Positions 16,648 to 23,715 are shown, numbered from the stretch's first letter. The stretch is DNA of 25,099 nucleotides from Calditrichota bacterium (GCA_024276455.1 JAJRXE010000297.1:1-25099), one strand, 5' to 3'. The notes: a model not told the origin generated them from the letters alone. Numbers and translations: made by a program.

Positions 16648-17064
16648 GTGTTTACCAATAAACAGTTTGTTTTTTTTGTATTGCTGCTTGCTTTGTTGGC
16701 AGCCCAGGGATGTAGCAAGTCCGATTCAACGCATCCCGCTTATTCGGAAATTACCACCGATCAGCTTTACCAGCGGATGGAATTGGGTGAAAATCTCCTG
16801 ATTATCGATGTCAGAACGCCGGAAGAGTTCGTTGGTCAATTAGGACATGTTGCCGGAGCAAAATTGCTCCCCCTGCAGGAAATTGAGAGCTGGGTGAAGG
16901 ATTTCCAAGATCAGAAAGACCGGGAAATAATTTTAATCTGCCGGAGTGGAAATCGGAGCGGCGTGGCGGCCCGATTTTTGGCCGAACACGCTTTCAGCCA
17001 TGTGGTGAATGTGCTTGGCGGTATGCGCGATTGGAATAAAAAGGGATTTCCCGTGGAACGTTAA
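16648..17064 (+). CDS. Rhodanese-domain lipoprotein
   Basis: A 138-residue exported rhodanese. It starts with GTG at 16648 behind GAGAGGAG. A hydrophobic signal segment ends in LLALLAAQG before Cys22, a lipobox-like site, so the protein is probably lipidated and faces the periplasm. The single rhodanese domain has IIDVRTPEEF and the active loop CRSGNRS with catalytic Cys98, then NVLGGMRDWNKKGFPV. Rhodaneses move sulfane sulfur from a donor through a cysteine persulfide. First gene of a five-gene run on one strand with very small gaps; the 181 bases before it hold no gene that I can recognise and must contain the operon promoter. Confidence 0.92.
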   Translation: MFTNKQFVFFVLLLALLAAQGCSKSDSTHPAYSEITTDQLYQRMELGENLLIIDVRTPEEFVGQLGHVAGAKLLPLQEIESWVKDFQDQKDREIILICRSGNRSGVAARFLAEHAFSHVVNVLGGMRDWNKKGFPVER

Positions 17065-17086
17065 CGATTTTTGCAGGAGGAAAGAG

Positions 17087-17380
17087 ATGGAACAGGTGAT
17101 TAAACGTGACACCACGATCGAAGAAATTGTGACCAACTACCCGGAATTAGTGCGGCCGCTCATGGAATACGGGATTAAATGCATTGTGTGCGGAGAACCC
17201 ATCTGGGGAACCCTGGAAGAGAATGCCGAAGAAAAAGGAATCCAAAATCTGGATGAAATTATTAGAGAGTTGAACCGCATTGTAGCGGAAAAGCATGCCG
17301 AGTACGAGGGCAAAGGACCACTGGCCGATTTTCCGGGTAAGGATGATATTGTGATTAATCGCGAGGAAAAAGGTAAATAA
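17087..17380 (+). CDS. DUF1858 domain-containing protein
   Basis: A 97-residue soluble protein. The start at 17087 has GCAGGAGG before it; the frame is open further upstream, inside the rhodanese gene, but without support. The N-terminal part (TTIEEIVTNYPELVRPLMEY, then GIKCIVCGEPIWGTLEENA) is the DUF1858 domain with its typical CxxC pair after a G-I/M-x-C element. The second half is charged and helical. DUF1858 proteins are thought to bind a cofactor or handle redox or sulfur chemistry and are frequent near hybrid-cluster and sulfur genes; the biochemical role is not established. It lies between a rhodanese and a thioredoxin gene, consistent with persulfide handling. Confidence 0.85.
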   Translation: MEQVIKRDTTIEEIVTNYPELVRPLMEYGIKCIVCGEPIWGTLEENAEEKGIQNLDEIIRELNRIVAEKHAEYEGKGPLADFPGKDDIVINREEKGK

Positions 17381-17593
17381 ATGATGAAAAAATTGATTTT
17401 TAAATGGGTGTTTTTTATAATGATTGGGGCCCTTATTGGTTACGGATATTACTATTTTATCGGTTGTCGTACCGGATCGTGCCCGTTAACCAGCAATCCG
17501 TACATTTCCACCGGATACGGGGCGCTGTTCGGCCTCATTCTGGGCTGGGATGCCCGTTTGTTTAAAAAGAACCAGGAAAAGGAGCAAGGTTAA
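17381..17593 (+). CDS. DUF6132 family small membrane protein
   Basis: A 70-residue membrane protein with two spans (about 7-27 and 43-60) joined by a loop IGCRTGSCPLTSNPYIS. This loop, with two cysteines (CxxxxC) and SNPYxS, is the hallmark of DUF6132. Start and stop abut the neighbours (ATG directly after the DUF1858 stop; two bases before the thioredoxin gene), so it is co-translated. The paired loop cysteines and context suggest a redox or sulfur-transfer function at the membrane, but the family is uncharacterised. Confidence 0.75.
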   Translation: MMKKLIFKWVFFIMIGALIGYGYYYFIGCRTGSCPLTSNPYISTGYGALFGLILGWDARLFKKNQEKEQG

Positions 17594-17595
17594 AG

Positions 17596-17991
17596 ATGTC
17601 GGGAGTGCTTTATTTTATTTTGATTATTGTGGGCGTTTTTGTGGCATTGCAGCTCCTGGTGCGGTTGCGAGGATTGCGCTATCGGGGCAAGCCCGCCCCC
17701 AAGGTTGGCGGCCGCCTGGGGCAGAAAATCCAGCGGCGGGGAAAAGTGGTGGCCTATTTTTTTAGTCCCTCCTGTAGCGCCTGTCGCACCATGGAGAAGC
17801 TGTTGCCCAAAGTGCAGGAAAAATTCAAAGACATTATTCACATTAACGTAATGAAAGACCGTGAGACCGCGCAGCAGTTTGGAGTCATGGGGACTCCAAC
17901 CACCGTAGTGATTGTGGATGGCAAAATTGCCGCTTATTTTGTCGGGGTTACTGCCCCGGCAAAAATCCTTAAATCACTGGGGATAAATTAA
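17596..17991 (+). CDS. Membrane-anchored thioredoxin-like protein
   Basis: A 131-residue protein: an N-terminal membrane anchor (residues 4-23), a basic linker, then a thioredoxin fold with FFSPSCSACRTM. The active site is CSAC (Cys60, Cys63) and the cis-proline is Pro101 in MGTPTTVV. Basic residues follow the span (RLRGLRYRGKPAPK), so by the positive-inside rule the thioredoxin domain should face the cytoplasm. The CSAC motif differs from the CGPC of general thioredoxins and points to a specialised partner. Fourth gene of the rhodanese operon; it may reduce persulfides or the cysteines of its DUF1858 or DUF6132 neighbours. Confidence 0.9.
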   Translation: MSGVLYFILIIVGVFVALQLLVRLRGLRYRGKPAPKVGGRLGQKIQRRGKVVAYFFSPSCSACRTMEKLLPKVQEKFKDIIHINVMKDRETAQQFGVMGTPTTVVIVDGKIAAYFVGVTAPAKILKSLGIN

Positions 17992-18007
17992 ATCAGAGGA
18001 GGTCGTT

Positions 18008-18199
18008 ATGAAGGCCAATGTAGGAGGAATTGATCGGGTGCTCCGGATTATTCTGGGAATTGTCTTACTGTCGCTCATTTTCTGGGGACCGAAAACCATG
18101 TGGGGATTAATCGGATTAATTCCCCTGATCACCGGATTGGTGAGATTTTGCCCCCTGTACGCTCCGTTTAAAATTTCAACGGAGAAAAAGGGATCTTAA
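18008..18199 (+). CDS. DUF2892 (YgaP-type) small membrane protein
   Basis: A 63-residue protein with two membrane spans (about 12-28 and 33-50). The opening NVGGIDRVLRIILGIVLL and the closing GLVRFCPLYAPFKIST match DUF2892, the membrane part of rhodanese YgaP, with the typical Arg-x-Cys-Pro-x-Tyr. AGAGGAGGT precedes the ATG. In YgaP this domain is fused to a rhodanese; here the two parts are separate genes at opposite ends of one operon, which supports a joint role. It is followed by a strong terminator. Confidence 0.88.
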   Translation: MKANVGGIDRVLRIILGIVLLSLIFWGPKTMWGLIGLIPLITGLVRFCPLYAPFKISTEKKGS

Positions 18200-18221
18200 A
18201 AAGGGATGAATATAGATTTAC

Positions 18222-18258
18222 AAAAAAGCCGGCTTGAGTTTTGTCAGCCGGCTTTTTT
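18222..18258. terminator. Rho-independent terminator of the rhodanese operon
   Basis: AAAAAAGCCGGCT (18222-18234) and AGCCGGCTTTTTT (18246-18258) form a perfect 13-bp stem with an 11-base loop, with a T-run on the plus strand and an A-run ahead of the stem, so it could act in both directions. It lies 23 bases after the DUF2892 stop and closes the five-gene operon. Confidence 0.92.
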
Positions 18259-18586
18259 ACATTGAGCTCAGCGCGGTGCTTGAGCCGCAAACGGATTGAG
18301 AGAAGCAAGGGCGGGGGTTGCTCCGTGACGGATTGTACCGTCCGGGATTTTTTACGGACGGGTGCGAAAAACAGGTTGCCTTTTACTTTTTGCCGTCCCG
18401 TGGGACTGGTTTCTTTTTTCCCGCCTTTAACAAACGAGGTTCGTTTCATCCCGTCCGGCCAGAATACAAAGAAAATCGCCACGGATGCAATCCAGAAAAA
18501 TTTTTTAATTCCCCAAATTAAGATTCGGTTTTTCTTCACCTGTTGAGTCTTTGGTTAAATGAACCAATCAAGCGGGGCTACGTTAA
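18259..18586. other. Intergenic region between the rhodanese operon and the PCD gene
   Basis: I see no convincing gene. There is a short inverted repeat CCGTCCG-N10-CGGACGG at 18338-18361 with a T-rich loop, and AAACGA-GGT-TCGTTT at 18433-18447. A minus-strand frame from GTG at 18539 begins with a plausible basic and hydrophobic start (MKKNRILIWGIKKFFWIASV), but it runs through the terminator and into the DUF2892 gene and lacks a good RBS, so I leave it out. Confidence 0.4.
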
Positions 18587-18898
18587 ATGGGGCAAACCAT
18601 AAAAGTGGATGAAGAAATGAAAAAACTGACTCCAGAGGAGATTAAAAATAAATTGCAAACCCTTCGTGGCTGGACGTTGGAAGGGGAATCGATCAAGAAA
18701 GAGTGGGTATTCCAGGATTTTGCCGCTGCGATGAAATTTCTCAATACGGTGGCCGGGCTGGCCGAGAAGTACAATCACCATCCGGAAATGTGCAACGTGT
18801 TCAATCGTGTGAGCATCCGCTACCATACTCATGAAGCCGGTGGGTTAACCGAGCTGGATTTCTTACTGGCGCGGGAAATCGATCGGATTGAAGGCTAA
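18587..18898 (+). CDS. 4a-hydroxytetrahydrobiopterin dehydratase (pterin-4a-carbinolamine dehydratase)
   Basis: A 103-residue PCD/DCoH protein. The family signature is present: EKYNHHPEM with catalytic His64-His65-Pro66, then RVSIRYHTHEAGGLTELD with His82. The domain fills the whole length, including WTLEGESIKKEWVFQDFAAA. The enzyme dehydrates 4a-hydroxytetrahydrobiopterin made by aromatic amino acid hydroxylases; bacterial copies without such a partner may serve molybdopterin or other pterin uses. No hydroxylase gene is seen here. The start at 18587 has no clear RBS, and ATG at 18617 (MKKLTPEEI) is an alternative. Confidence 0.92.
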   Translation: MGQTIKVDEEMKKLTPEEIKNKLQTLRGWTLEGESIKKEWVFQDFAAAMKFLNTVAGLAEKYNHHPEMCNVFNRVSIRYHTHEAGGLTELDFLLAREIDRIEG

Positions 18899-18910
18899 TA
18901 TTTTTCCTTG

Positions 18911-18956
18911 CGAACGAAAAGGCTTTCGTTCGGTTGTAAACCGGTTTTCCGGTTTA
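18911..18956. terminator. Two hairpins between convergent genes
   Basis: CGAACGAAA-AGGC-TTTCGTTCG at 18911-18932 (9-bp stem) and TAAACCGG-TTTT-CCGGTTTA at 18937-18956 (8-bp stem) occupy the gap between the PCD gene and the convergent symporter gene; the second includes the symporter stop codon. Neither is followed by a clear T-run, so they are likely but unproven terminators for both directions. Confidence 0.5.
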
Positions 18957-20183
18957 AAGTTTGACTTTCAGATCTTTTTCGCCCTCGCTGGTAGCAATGA
19001 TGGCTGCGCCGCAACTGTCGCTCCACACGTTAACGGAGGTACGCATCATATCCAGGATGCGATCGACCGCCAGAATCATTCCCACGCCTTCCAGCGGTAA
19101 TCCCACCGCCCGCAGAATAATGGTGATCATCACCAGACCAGCCATGGGAATCCCGGCCGCTCCGATACTCGCCAACAAAGCGGTAATGACCACCAAAAAC
19201 TGCTGAAAGAAACTTAAGTGAATTCCGTACACCTGGGCAATGAAAATAGCGGCCACACATTCGTACAGTGCCGTCCCGTCCATGTTAATGGTGGCACCCA
19301 GCGGCAGCACGAAACTGGAAATTTTGTTAGACACCCCGGCGTTGTTTTCCACTGAGTCCATAGTCAGCGGCAGGGTGGCCGACGAAGAAGCGGTGGAAAA
19401 AGCTGTCATCAAAGCAGCGGACATGGCGCGGAAATGTTTCACCGGATGGATCCGCCCCAATACCACCAGGAGGGTGGGCAGGGTGACAAACGCATGAAAA
19501 GCCAGCGCACTCATCACCACCAGCATGTACGATCCCAGGGGACCAAACACGCCAAAACCCGTCTGGGCGACAATTTTGGCGATCAGGGCAAAAACTCCAA
19601 TCGGTGTGAAGCGAATAATGAAATGGGTCAACCCCATCATAACCTGGAAAATACCGTTAAAAAAATCGGTCAGCTGAGTACGGTACGGTTCACGGGAGCG
19701 GCTAATGAAAAATCCAAACAGGAGCGAGAAGAAAATAATGGGAAGAATATCGCCTCGAGCCAGCGAAGCGATGGGGTTGGTGGGAATAATGTTTAATAAA
19801 GTGTCGCCAATTTTGGCTGCCCCGGCATGGAGCCCTTCTGGAATTTCCTGAAACCCTAATTGCGCTCCGACCCCCGGGCGAACAATGTTAACCAGAAAAA
19901 GGCCGGTGAGAATAGCCAGTAAACTGGTGGTAATGTAATAGAGCAATGTTTTTAAACTCAGGCGACCGAAACTTTCCGGAGAACCAATACTGGTAACCCC
20001 GGAGATGATCGACGAGGCAATTAGGGGGACAATAATCATTCGCAGTGCCCGCAGAAAAATGGTCCCCAGAATGGAAACTTTTTCTACCACCAACGGTTGA
20101 AATCCTAACCAGCGGGATAAAAAACCAAAGCAAACTCCCAGAGCCAGGCCGATAAAAATTTGCCAGTGCAGTTTCAATTTCAT
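18954..20183 (-). CDS. Dicarboxylate/amino acid:cation symporter (DAACS family)
   Basis: A 409-residue transporter of the GltP/DctA family with the full set of membrane segments. Signature elements: the serine-rich re-entrant loop FSTASSSATLPLTM (262-275), NMDGTALYE (300-308) in TM7, GIPMAGLVMI in the second hairpin, and DRILDMMRTSVNV (374-386) in TM8. By comparison with GltPh, Asp378, Arg381, Thr382 and Asn385 would line the substrate site; the Arg favours an acidic substrate such as glutamate, aspartate or a C4-dicarboxylate rather than a neutral amino acid. ATG at 20183 has AAGGGAA upstream. It is alone on its strand here, convergent with the PCD gene. Confidence 0.95.
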   Translation of the reverse strand: MKLKLHWQIFIGLALGVCFGFLSRWLGFQPLVVEKVSILGTIFLRALRMIIVPLIASSIISGVTSIGSPESFGRLSLKTLLYYITTSLLAILTGLFLVNIVRPGVGAQLGFQEIPEGLHAGAAKIGDTLLNIIPTNPIASLARGDILPIIFFSLLFGFFISRSREPYRTQLTDFFNGIFQVMMGLTHFIIRFTPIGVFALIAKIVAQTGFGVFGPLGSYMLVVMSALAFHAFVTLPTLLVVLGRIHPVKHFRAMSAALMTAFSTASSSATLPLTMDSVENNAGVSNKISSFVLPLGATINMDGTALYECVAAIFIAQVYGIHLSFFQQFLVVITALLASIGAAGIPMAGLVMITIILRAVGLPLEGVGMILAVDRILDMMRTSVNVWSDSCGAAIIATSEGEKDLKVKL

Positions 20184-20456
20184 GGTTGATTCCCTTGTTG
20201 ATTATGCGACCAATTATTCTTTCGTCCAAGCAATTGTCATCGCTCCGCGGCCTTTGCAGCAAAGCCCCAAAATAAATCTAAGTAAATTAATTATTTTTTT
20301 GTTTTCAAACGAAAAATTTAAAAATAATTTTCTTCTAAAATTAGAACGTAAAAATATTAATTTGTTTAACTTTCGGAGCGGTAAACGAGGTGTGGCTCCA
20401 GCTTAGTAAAGTTGGCGCGGGTTACAGGAAAATTTTAAACAAAGAAAGGCAAATCC

Positions 20457-21242
20457 ATGAAGGAAACTGTTTTAATTACCGGGGCAACGGCGGGAATCGG
20501 TTACGAATTCGCTCGCTTGTTTGCCCGCGATCAATACAATCTGGTGCTGGTTGCCCGGAACGAGGAACGGCTAAAGCGATGCAAACAAGAATTTGAACGG
20601 GAATTTGGGGTGGCGGTAGAGGCTCTGGCAACGGATTTGTCTCAAACAACTGCCGTAAAGGAAATTGGGCAATTTTTGGAAGAGCGGAATCTGGCGATCG
20701 ATATTTTAGTCAATAATGCCGGTTTTGGTTTACAAGGCCGGTTCCTGAGCAGCGATCTGGAAACGGAATTACAAATGATTGAGGTAAATGTGGCGGCGCT
20801 GACCGGCTTGTGCAAACTGGTGTTGCCCGGAATGGTGGCGCGGGGAAAGGGAAATATTTTGAATGTAGCTTCCACAGCCGCTTTTCTACCGGGACCCACC
20901 ATGGCGGTTTACTATGCCACCAAGGCGTATGTGTTTTCGTTTTCCCTTGCGTTAAGTCGGGAAGTTCGCAGACAGGGAGTAACGGTTTCGGTGCTGTGTC
21001 CGGGACCGACTAAAACGGAATTTCAGCAACGAGCCGGGGTACGAATGCATCCGCTTGCCAGGCTCCTCATGCATTCCCCGAAGAAAGTGGCAGCCATTGG
21101 CTATCGGGGGTTGCTGAAAGGAAAGAAGATGATTGTCCCGGGAATTTTCAACAAAGGAAGCTGGTGGTTTGCCCGGTTTGCTCCCTTGTGGTTGCAACTG
21201 TTCTTTATTGAGAATTTTCATGGAGGGAGCGATGGACAATAA
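20457..21242 (+). CDS. SDR family NAD(P)-dependent oxidoreductase
   Basis: A 261-residue short-chain dehydrogenase. Nucleotide-binding TGATAGIG (8-15), VARNEERL after beta-2 (an Arg that favours NADP), NNAG, a catalytic Ser in NVASTAAFLPG, and Y152xxxK156 (YYATK). CPGPTKTEF follows, as in the DltE/YqjQ-like classical SDRs. The substrate cannot be told from sequence. AAAGG precedes the ATG. The last codons overlap the start of the bacilliredoxin-like gene, so the two are co-translated. The 273-base AT-rich gap upstream, shared with the divergent symporter gene, should hold both promoters and contains the small palindrome TTCTAA-AA-TTAGAA (20333-20346). Confidence 0.93.
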   Translation: MKETVLITGATAGIGYEFARLFARDQYNLVLVARNEERLKRCKQEFEREFGVAVEALATDLSQTTAVKEIGQFLEERNLAIDILVNNAGFGLQGRFLSSDLETELQMIEVNVAALTGLCKLVLPGMVARGKGNILNVASTAAFLPGPTMAVYYATKAYVFSFSLALSREVRRQGVTVSVLCPGPTKTEFQQRAGVRMHPLARLLMHSPKKVAAIGYRGLLKGKKMIVPGIFNKGSWWFARFAPLWLQLFFIENFHGGSDGQ

Positions 21243-21630
21243 GTCGAGCACCACAATTTCCGACCTGACCACCCGAACTGAATACCAGCGGATGCTGGAG
21301 GAGAGTTCCCGCCTTCCGGTATTTTTATTAAAACATTCCACTCGCTGTCCCTATTCGACGGTGGCCTGGAAACATTTTCAACAGTTTGCCGCCGAGAATG
21401 ATGGGATTGAGTGCCACCGGGTGCTGGTCATCGAAAATCGGGATCTGTCTCAATATATTGCTCAGGAAAGCGGTGTCCCTCACCAATCTCCCCAGGTGTT
21501 GCTTTTCAGGAATGGGAAAGTGGTCTGGCAGGCTTACCGCAGTAAAATTAACCGCCGCAATCTGGAAGAAGCCCTCCGGCAATGGCACCCGGATGGAACG
21601 CTCCGCCAGGCGGATCAGGACCATTTTTAA
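21232..21630 (+). CDS. YtxJ-type monothiol bacilliredoxin-like protein (DUF2847)
   Basis: A 132-residue thioredoxin-fold protein. Start at ATG 21232, with GGAGGGAGCG directly upstream; it overlaps the SDR stop by 11 bases. The active region HSTRCPYSTVAW holds one cysteine (Cys39) in the T/S-x-CP-x-S position typical of YtxJ (BrxC), then SGVPHQSPQVLLFRNGKVVW with the cis-proline region. In Bacillus, YtxJ is proposed to take bacillithiol from protein mixed disulfides. Presence here suggests that this organism makes bacillithiol or a related thiol, which is inference. No bacillithiol synthesis gene is in the window. Confidence 0.85.
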   Translation: MDNKSSTTISDLTTRTEYQRMLEESSRLPVFLLKHSTRCPYSTVAWKHFQQFAAENDGIECHRVLVIENRDLSQYIAQESGVPHQSPQVLLFRNGKVVWQAYRSKINRRNLEEALRQWHPDGTLRQADQDHF

Positions 21631-21921
21631 GGGGTGTTTCCAGCTTTATTCGTGGAGGGGCTCCGGGGGACGAGCGAGTTACTCCCGGCCAGCGAAATAT
21701 TTTAAAAATTGCTTAAAAATAGGTAATTATGTACAATAATGATCAATACCCGCAGGAATCCCCCCTCTAAAGGAATTTTTTCATAAATAAGAATTCGTCC
21801 GGGAAAATTACTAAAAGTGGGAAAAATTCGTCGAACAGTAACCCGGTCGGCTGATTATGAAATTCTCATAACTCATTAATAATCAATATGGAAGGTCTCT
21901 CTGCCAGGGGGCAAAGCTATA
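21631..21921. other. Intergenic region upstream of the MerR-SQR operon
   Basis: No gene is evident. The start is GC-rich, with an imperfect stem CCGGG...CCCGG near 21671-21695 that might end the SDR-bacilliredoxin transcript. The rest is AT-rich. I cannot match it to a known riboswitch or small RNA. The promoter/operator of the next operon begins at about 21922. Confidence 0.35.
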
Positions 21922-21980
21922 TGGCACGAAGTTTGAATTCTACACTATTGACTGTAGATAAATTTTATTGTATATTGTAG
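21922..21980 (+). promoter_or_regulatory. Composite promoter/operator of the MerR-SQR sulfur operon
   Basis: Several signals overlap. TTGACT (21948-21953), 17 bases, TATATT (21971-21976) is a good sigma-70-like pair, but transcription would begin at the start codons and lose the AGGTG ribosome site. TTGAAT (21933-21938), 16 bases, TAGATA (21955-21960) is weaker but leaves a usable leader. TGGCACG-N3-TTTGAA (21922-21937) resembles a sigma-54 -24/-12 site except that the -12 GC is GA. An imperfect dyad CTACACTAT (21940-21948) / ATATTGTAG (21972-21980), plus a third half-site TGTAG at 21953-21957, is a candidate operator for the MerR protein. Confidence 0.5.
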
Positions 21981-21989
21981 GTGATGATG

Positions 21990-22454
21990 ATGGACGGAAA
22001 TATTGACATCTATGAACCAATTTTTACAATCGGGGTGATTGCCCGCAAGTTAAACGTGGCGGTACAGACCCTGCGCATGTACGAGCAAGAGGGGTTAATT
22101 TTACCTTACAAGACCCCGACCGGCAGGCGGCTTTATTCTTTGCATGACCTGGATCGCTTGCAATGTATTCGCAAGCTGATTACCGAAGACGGTTTAAACA
22201 TTAATGGAATCAAACGGTTGCTTTCCCTGATTCCCTGCTGGGAGTTTAAGGGAGGGTTGGATGAGGATTGTAAAAGTTGTCCGGCGTATTACGAGGCGGT
22301 GGCGCCCTGTTGGGTCATTCAGAATGTGGGCAATAAATGTCGGGGGCAGGATTGCCGGACCTGTCCGGTGTACCGGATGAACTTGAGCTGTGCGAAAATG
22401 AAAGAGGTGATTTACGGGCATATTCGCCCGGATAAGGATAAAGAGAAAAGTTAA
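21990..22454 (+). CDS. MerR-family regulator with duplicated cysteine motif
   Basis: A 154-residue transcription factor. The MerR winged helix (FTIGVIARKLNVAVQTLRMY, EQEGLILPYKTPTGRRLYS) lies in residues 12-50, and the effector end is short and rich in cysteine. Eight cysteines (83, 94, 97, 107, 117, 122, 125, 134) include two copies of a pattern: PCW followed by DCKSCPAY, then PCW followed by DCRTCPVY. This could bind a metal or Fe-S cluster, or sense persulfide or redox state; which one is not known. Of the possible starts (GTG 21981, ATG 21984, 21987, 21990) the last has AGGTG at the best spacing. First gene of the SQR operon and its likely regulator. Confidence 0.88.
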   Translation: MDGNIDIYEPIFTIGVIARKLNVAVQTLRMYEQEGLILPYKTPTGRRLYSLHDLDRLQCIRKLITEDGLNINGIKRLLSLIPCWEFKGGLDEDCKSCPAYYEAVAPCWVIQNVGNKCRGQDCRTCPVYRMNLSCAKMKEVIYGHIRPDKDKEKS

Positions 22455-22482
22455 TTAACGGGATTAAAAAGTGAGGTAATCA

Positions 22483-23715
22483 ATGAAAAAGCTATTAATT
22501 CTGGGCGCAGGAACGGCCGGGACGATAATGGCGAATAAGCTGGCGCCGGTGTTGGACAAGAGTGAATGGGAAATTACCATTGTGGACCGGGAAGAAATTC
22601 ACTACTATCAACCCGGATTTTTGTTCATTCCTTTTGGGATTTACACCAGGGAAGATATCATCAAACCCAAGCGAGATTTTTTCCCTCCCGGAGTGGAAGT
22701 GATCATGTCGGAAATTGAGCAGATTATGCCCGATGACAACAAGGTGAAGTTGAGCAACGGGAAAATTTTGCCTTACGATTATTTAATCATTGCCACCGGC
22801 AGTCGGGTGAATCCGGCTGAGATTGAAGGATTGTTGGATGGCGGTGGGTGGCGTCAGAACATTTTCGATTTTTACACCCCCGATGGAGCCCTGGCGTTGG
22901 CCAAGTATTTGAAATACTGGGAAGGCGGAAGATTGGTGGTCAATGTGGCGGAAATGCCCATTAAATGTCCGGTTGCTCCGCTGGAGTTCGTTTTTCTGGC
23001 CGACTGGTGGTTCACCGAACAGGGGATTCGCGACAAGGTGGAGATCGAGTACGTGACTCCGCTGCCGGGTGCCTTTACGAAACCGCGGGCGGCTAAGTTC
23101 CTGGGCAATTTTCTGGAAAAGAAGAATATTCATCTGACGGCGGACTTTAATATTGCCCGCGTGGATGCCGGGAAGAACAAGATTGTTTCCTGGGACGAAC
23201 GCGAAGTGGAATACGATTTACTGGTCACCATTCCTACCAACATGGGGGCGGATGTCATTGCCCGTTCGGGAATGGGCGACGATCTGAACTTTATCCCTAC
23301 TGACAAGCACACCCTCCAATCCAAGAAGTGGGAGAATATTTTTGTTATTGGCGATGCGACCGATTTGCCCAGTTCCAAAGCCGGTTCAGTGGCCCATTTT
23401 GAGGCCGAAGTGCTCTACGAGAATTTCTTGCGTGCCATTGACGGACGACCGTTGTTGCCCAAGTTCGACGGGCATGCCAACTGTTTCATTGAATCCGGTT
23501 TTGGCAAGGGAATATTGATTGACTTCAATTACGATGTAGAACCGTTGCCGGGGAAATATCCGCTTCCCGGAATCGGTCCGTTTTCGTTGTTAGAAGAAAC
23601 CCGCATGAATCACTGGGGCAAAATGATGTTCCGTTGGGTGTACTGGAACCTGCTGTTGAAGGGTTCCGAAATGCCCATTGAAGCACAAATGAACATGGCA
23701 GGAAAGAGGCAATGA
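22483..23715 (+). CDS. Sulfide:quinone oxidoreductase-like flavoprotein
   Basis: A 410-residue FAD enzyme of the SQR/flavocytochrome c sulfide dehydrogenase group. FAD site LLILGAGTAGTIMANKL (4-20), HYYQPGFLFIPFG as in SQRs, IIATGSRVNP, and the second FAD motif NIFVIGDATDLPSSKAGSVA. Only two cysteines exist: Cys162 (IKCPVAPLEF) and Cys334 (ANCFIESG), matching the two essential redox cysteines; the third one found near residue 128 in type I SQR is missing. The C-terminal MMFRWVYWNLLLKG looks like an amphipathic membrane-binding helix. It should pass electrons from sulfide to quinone and release sulfane sulfur to carriers, probably its TusE- and DsrE-like neighbours. The SD is weak (GTGAGG, about 10 bases upstream). 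Confidence 0.9.
   Translation: MKKLLILGAGTAGTIMANKLAPVLDKSEWEITIVDREEIHYYQPGFLFIPFGIYTREDIIKPKRDFFPPGVEVIMSEIEQIMPDDNKVKLSNGKILPYDYLIIATGSRVNPAEIEGLLDGGGWRQNIFDFYTPDGALALAKYLKYWEGGRLVVNVAEMPIKCPVAPLEFVFLADWWFTEQGIRDKVEIEYVTPLPGAFTKPRAAKFLGNFLEKKNIHLTADFNIARVDAGKNKIVSWDEREVEYDLLVTIPTNMGADVIARSGMGDDLNFIPTDKHTLQSKKWENIFVIGDATDLPSSKAGSVAHFEAEVLYENFLRAIDGRPLLPKFDGHANCFIESGFGKGILIDFNYDVEPLPGKYPLPGIGPFSLLEETRMNHWGKMMFRWVYWNLLLKGSEMPIEAQMNMAGKRQ

Noticed and set aside
18168..18539. Minus-strand 123-codon frame with a signal-like N-terminus
   Set aside because: GTG start without a clear RBS; it runs through a perfect terminator and antisense into the DUF2892 gene; low-complexity basic composition and no family recognised.
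21655..21700. GC-rich stretch resembling a structured RNA after the bacilliredoxin-like gene
   Set aside because: Only a 5-bp stem with a long loop can be drawn; insufficient for an RNA call.
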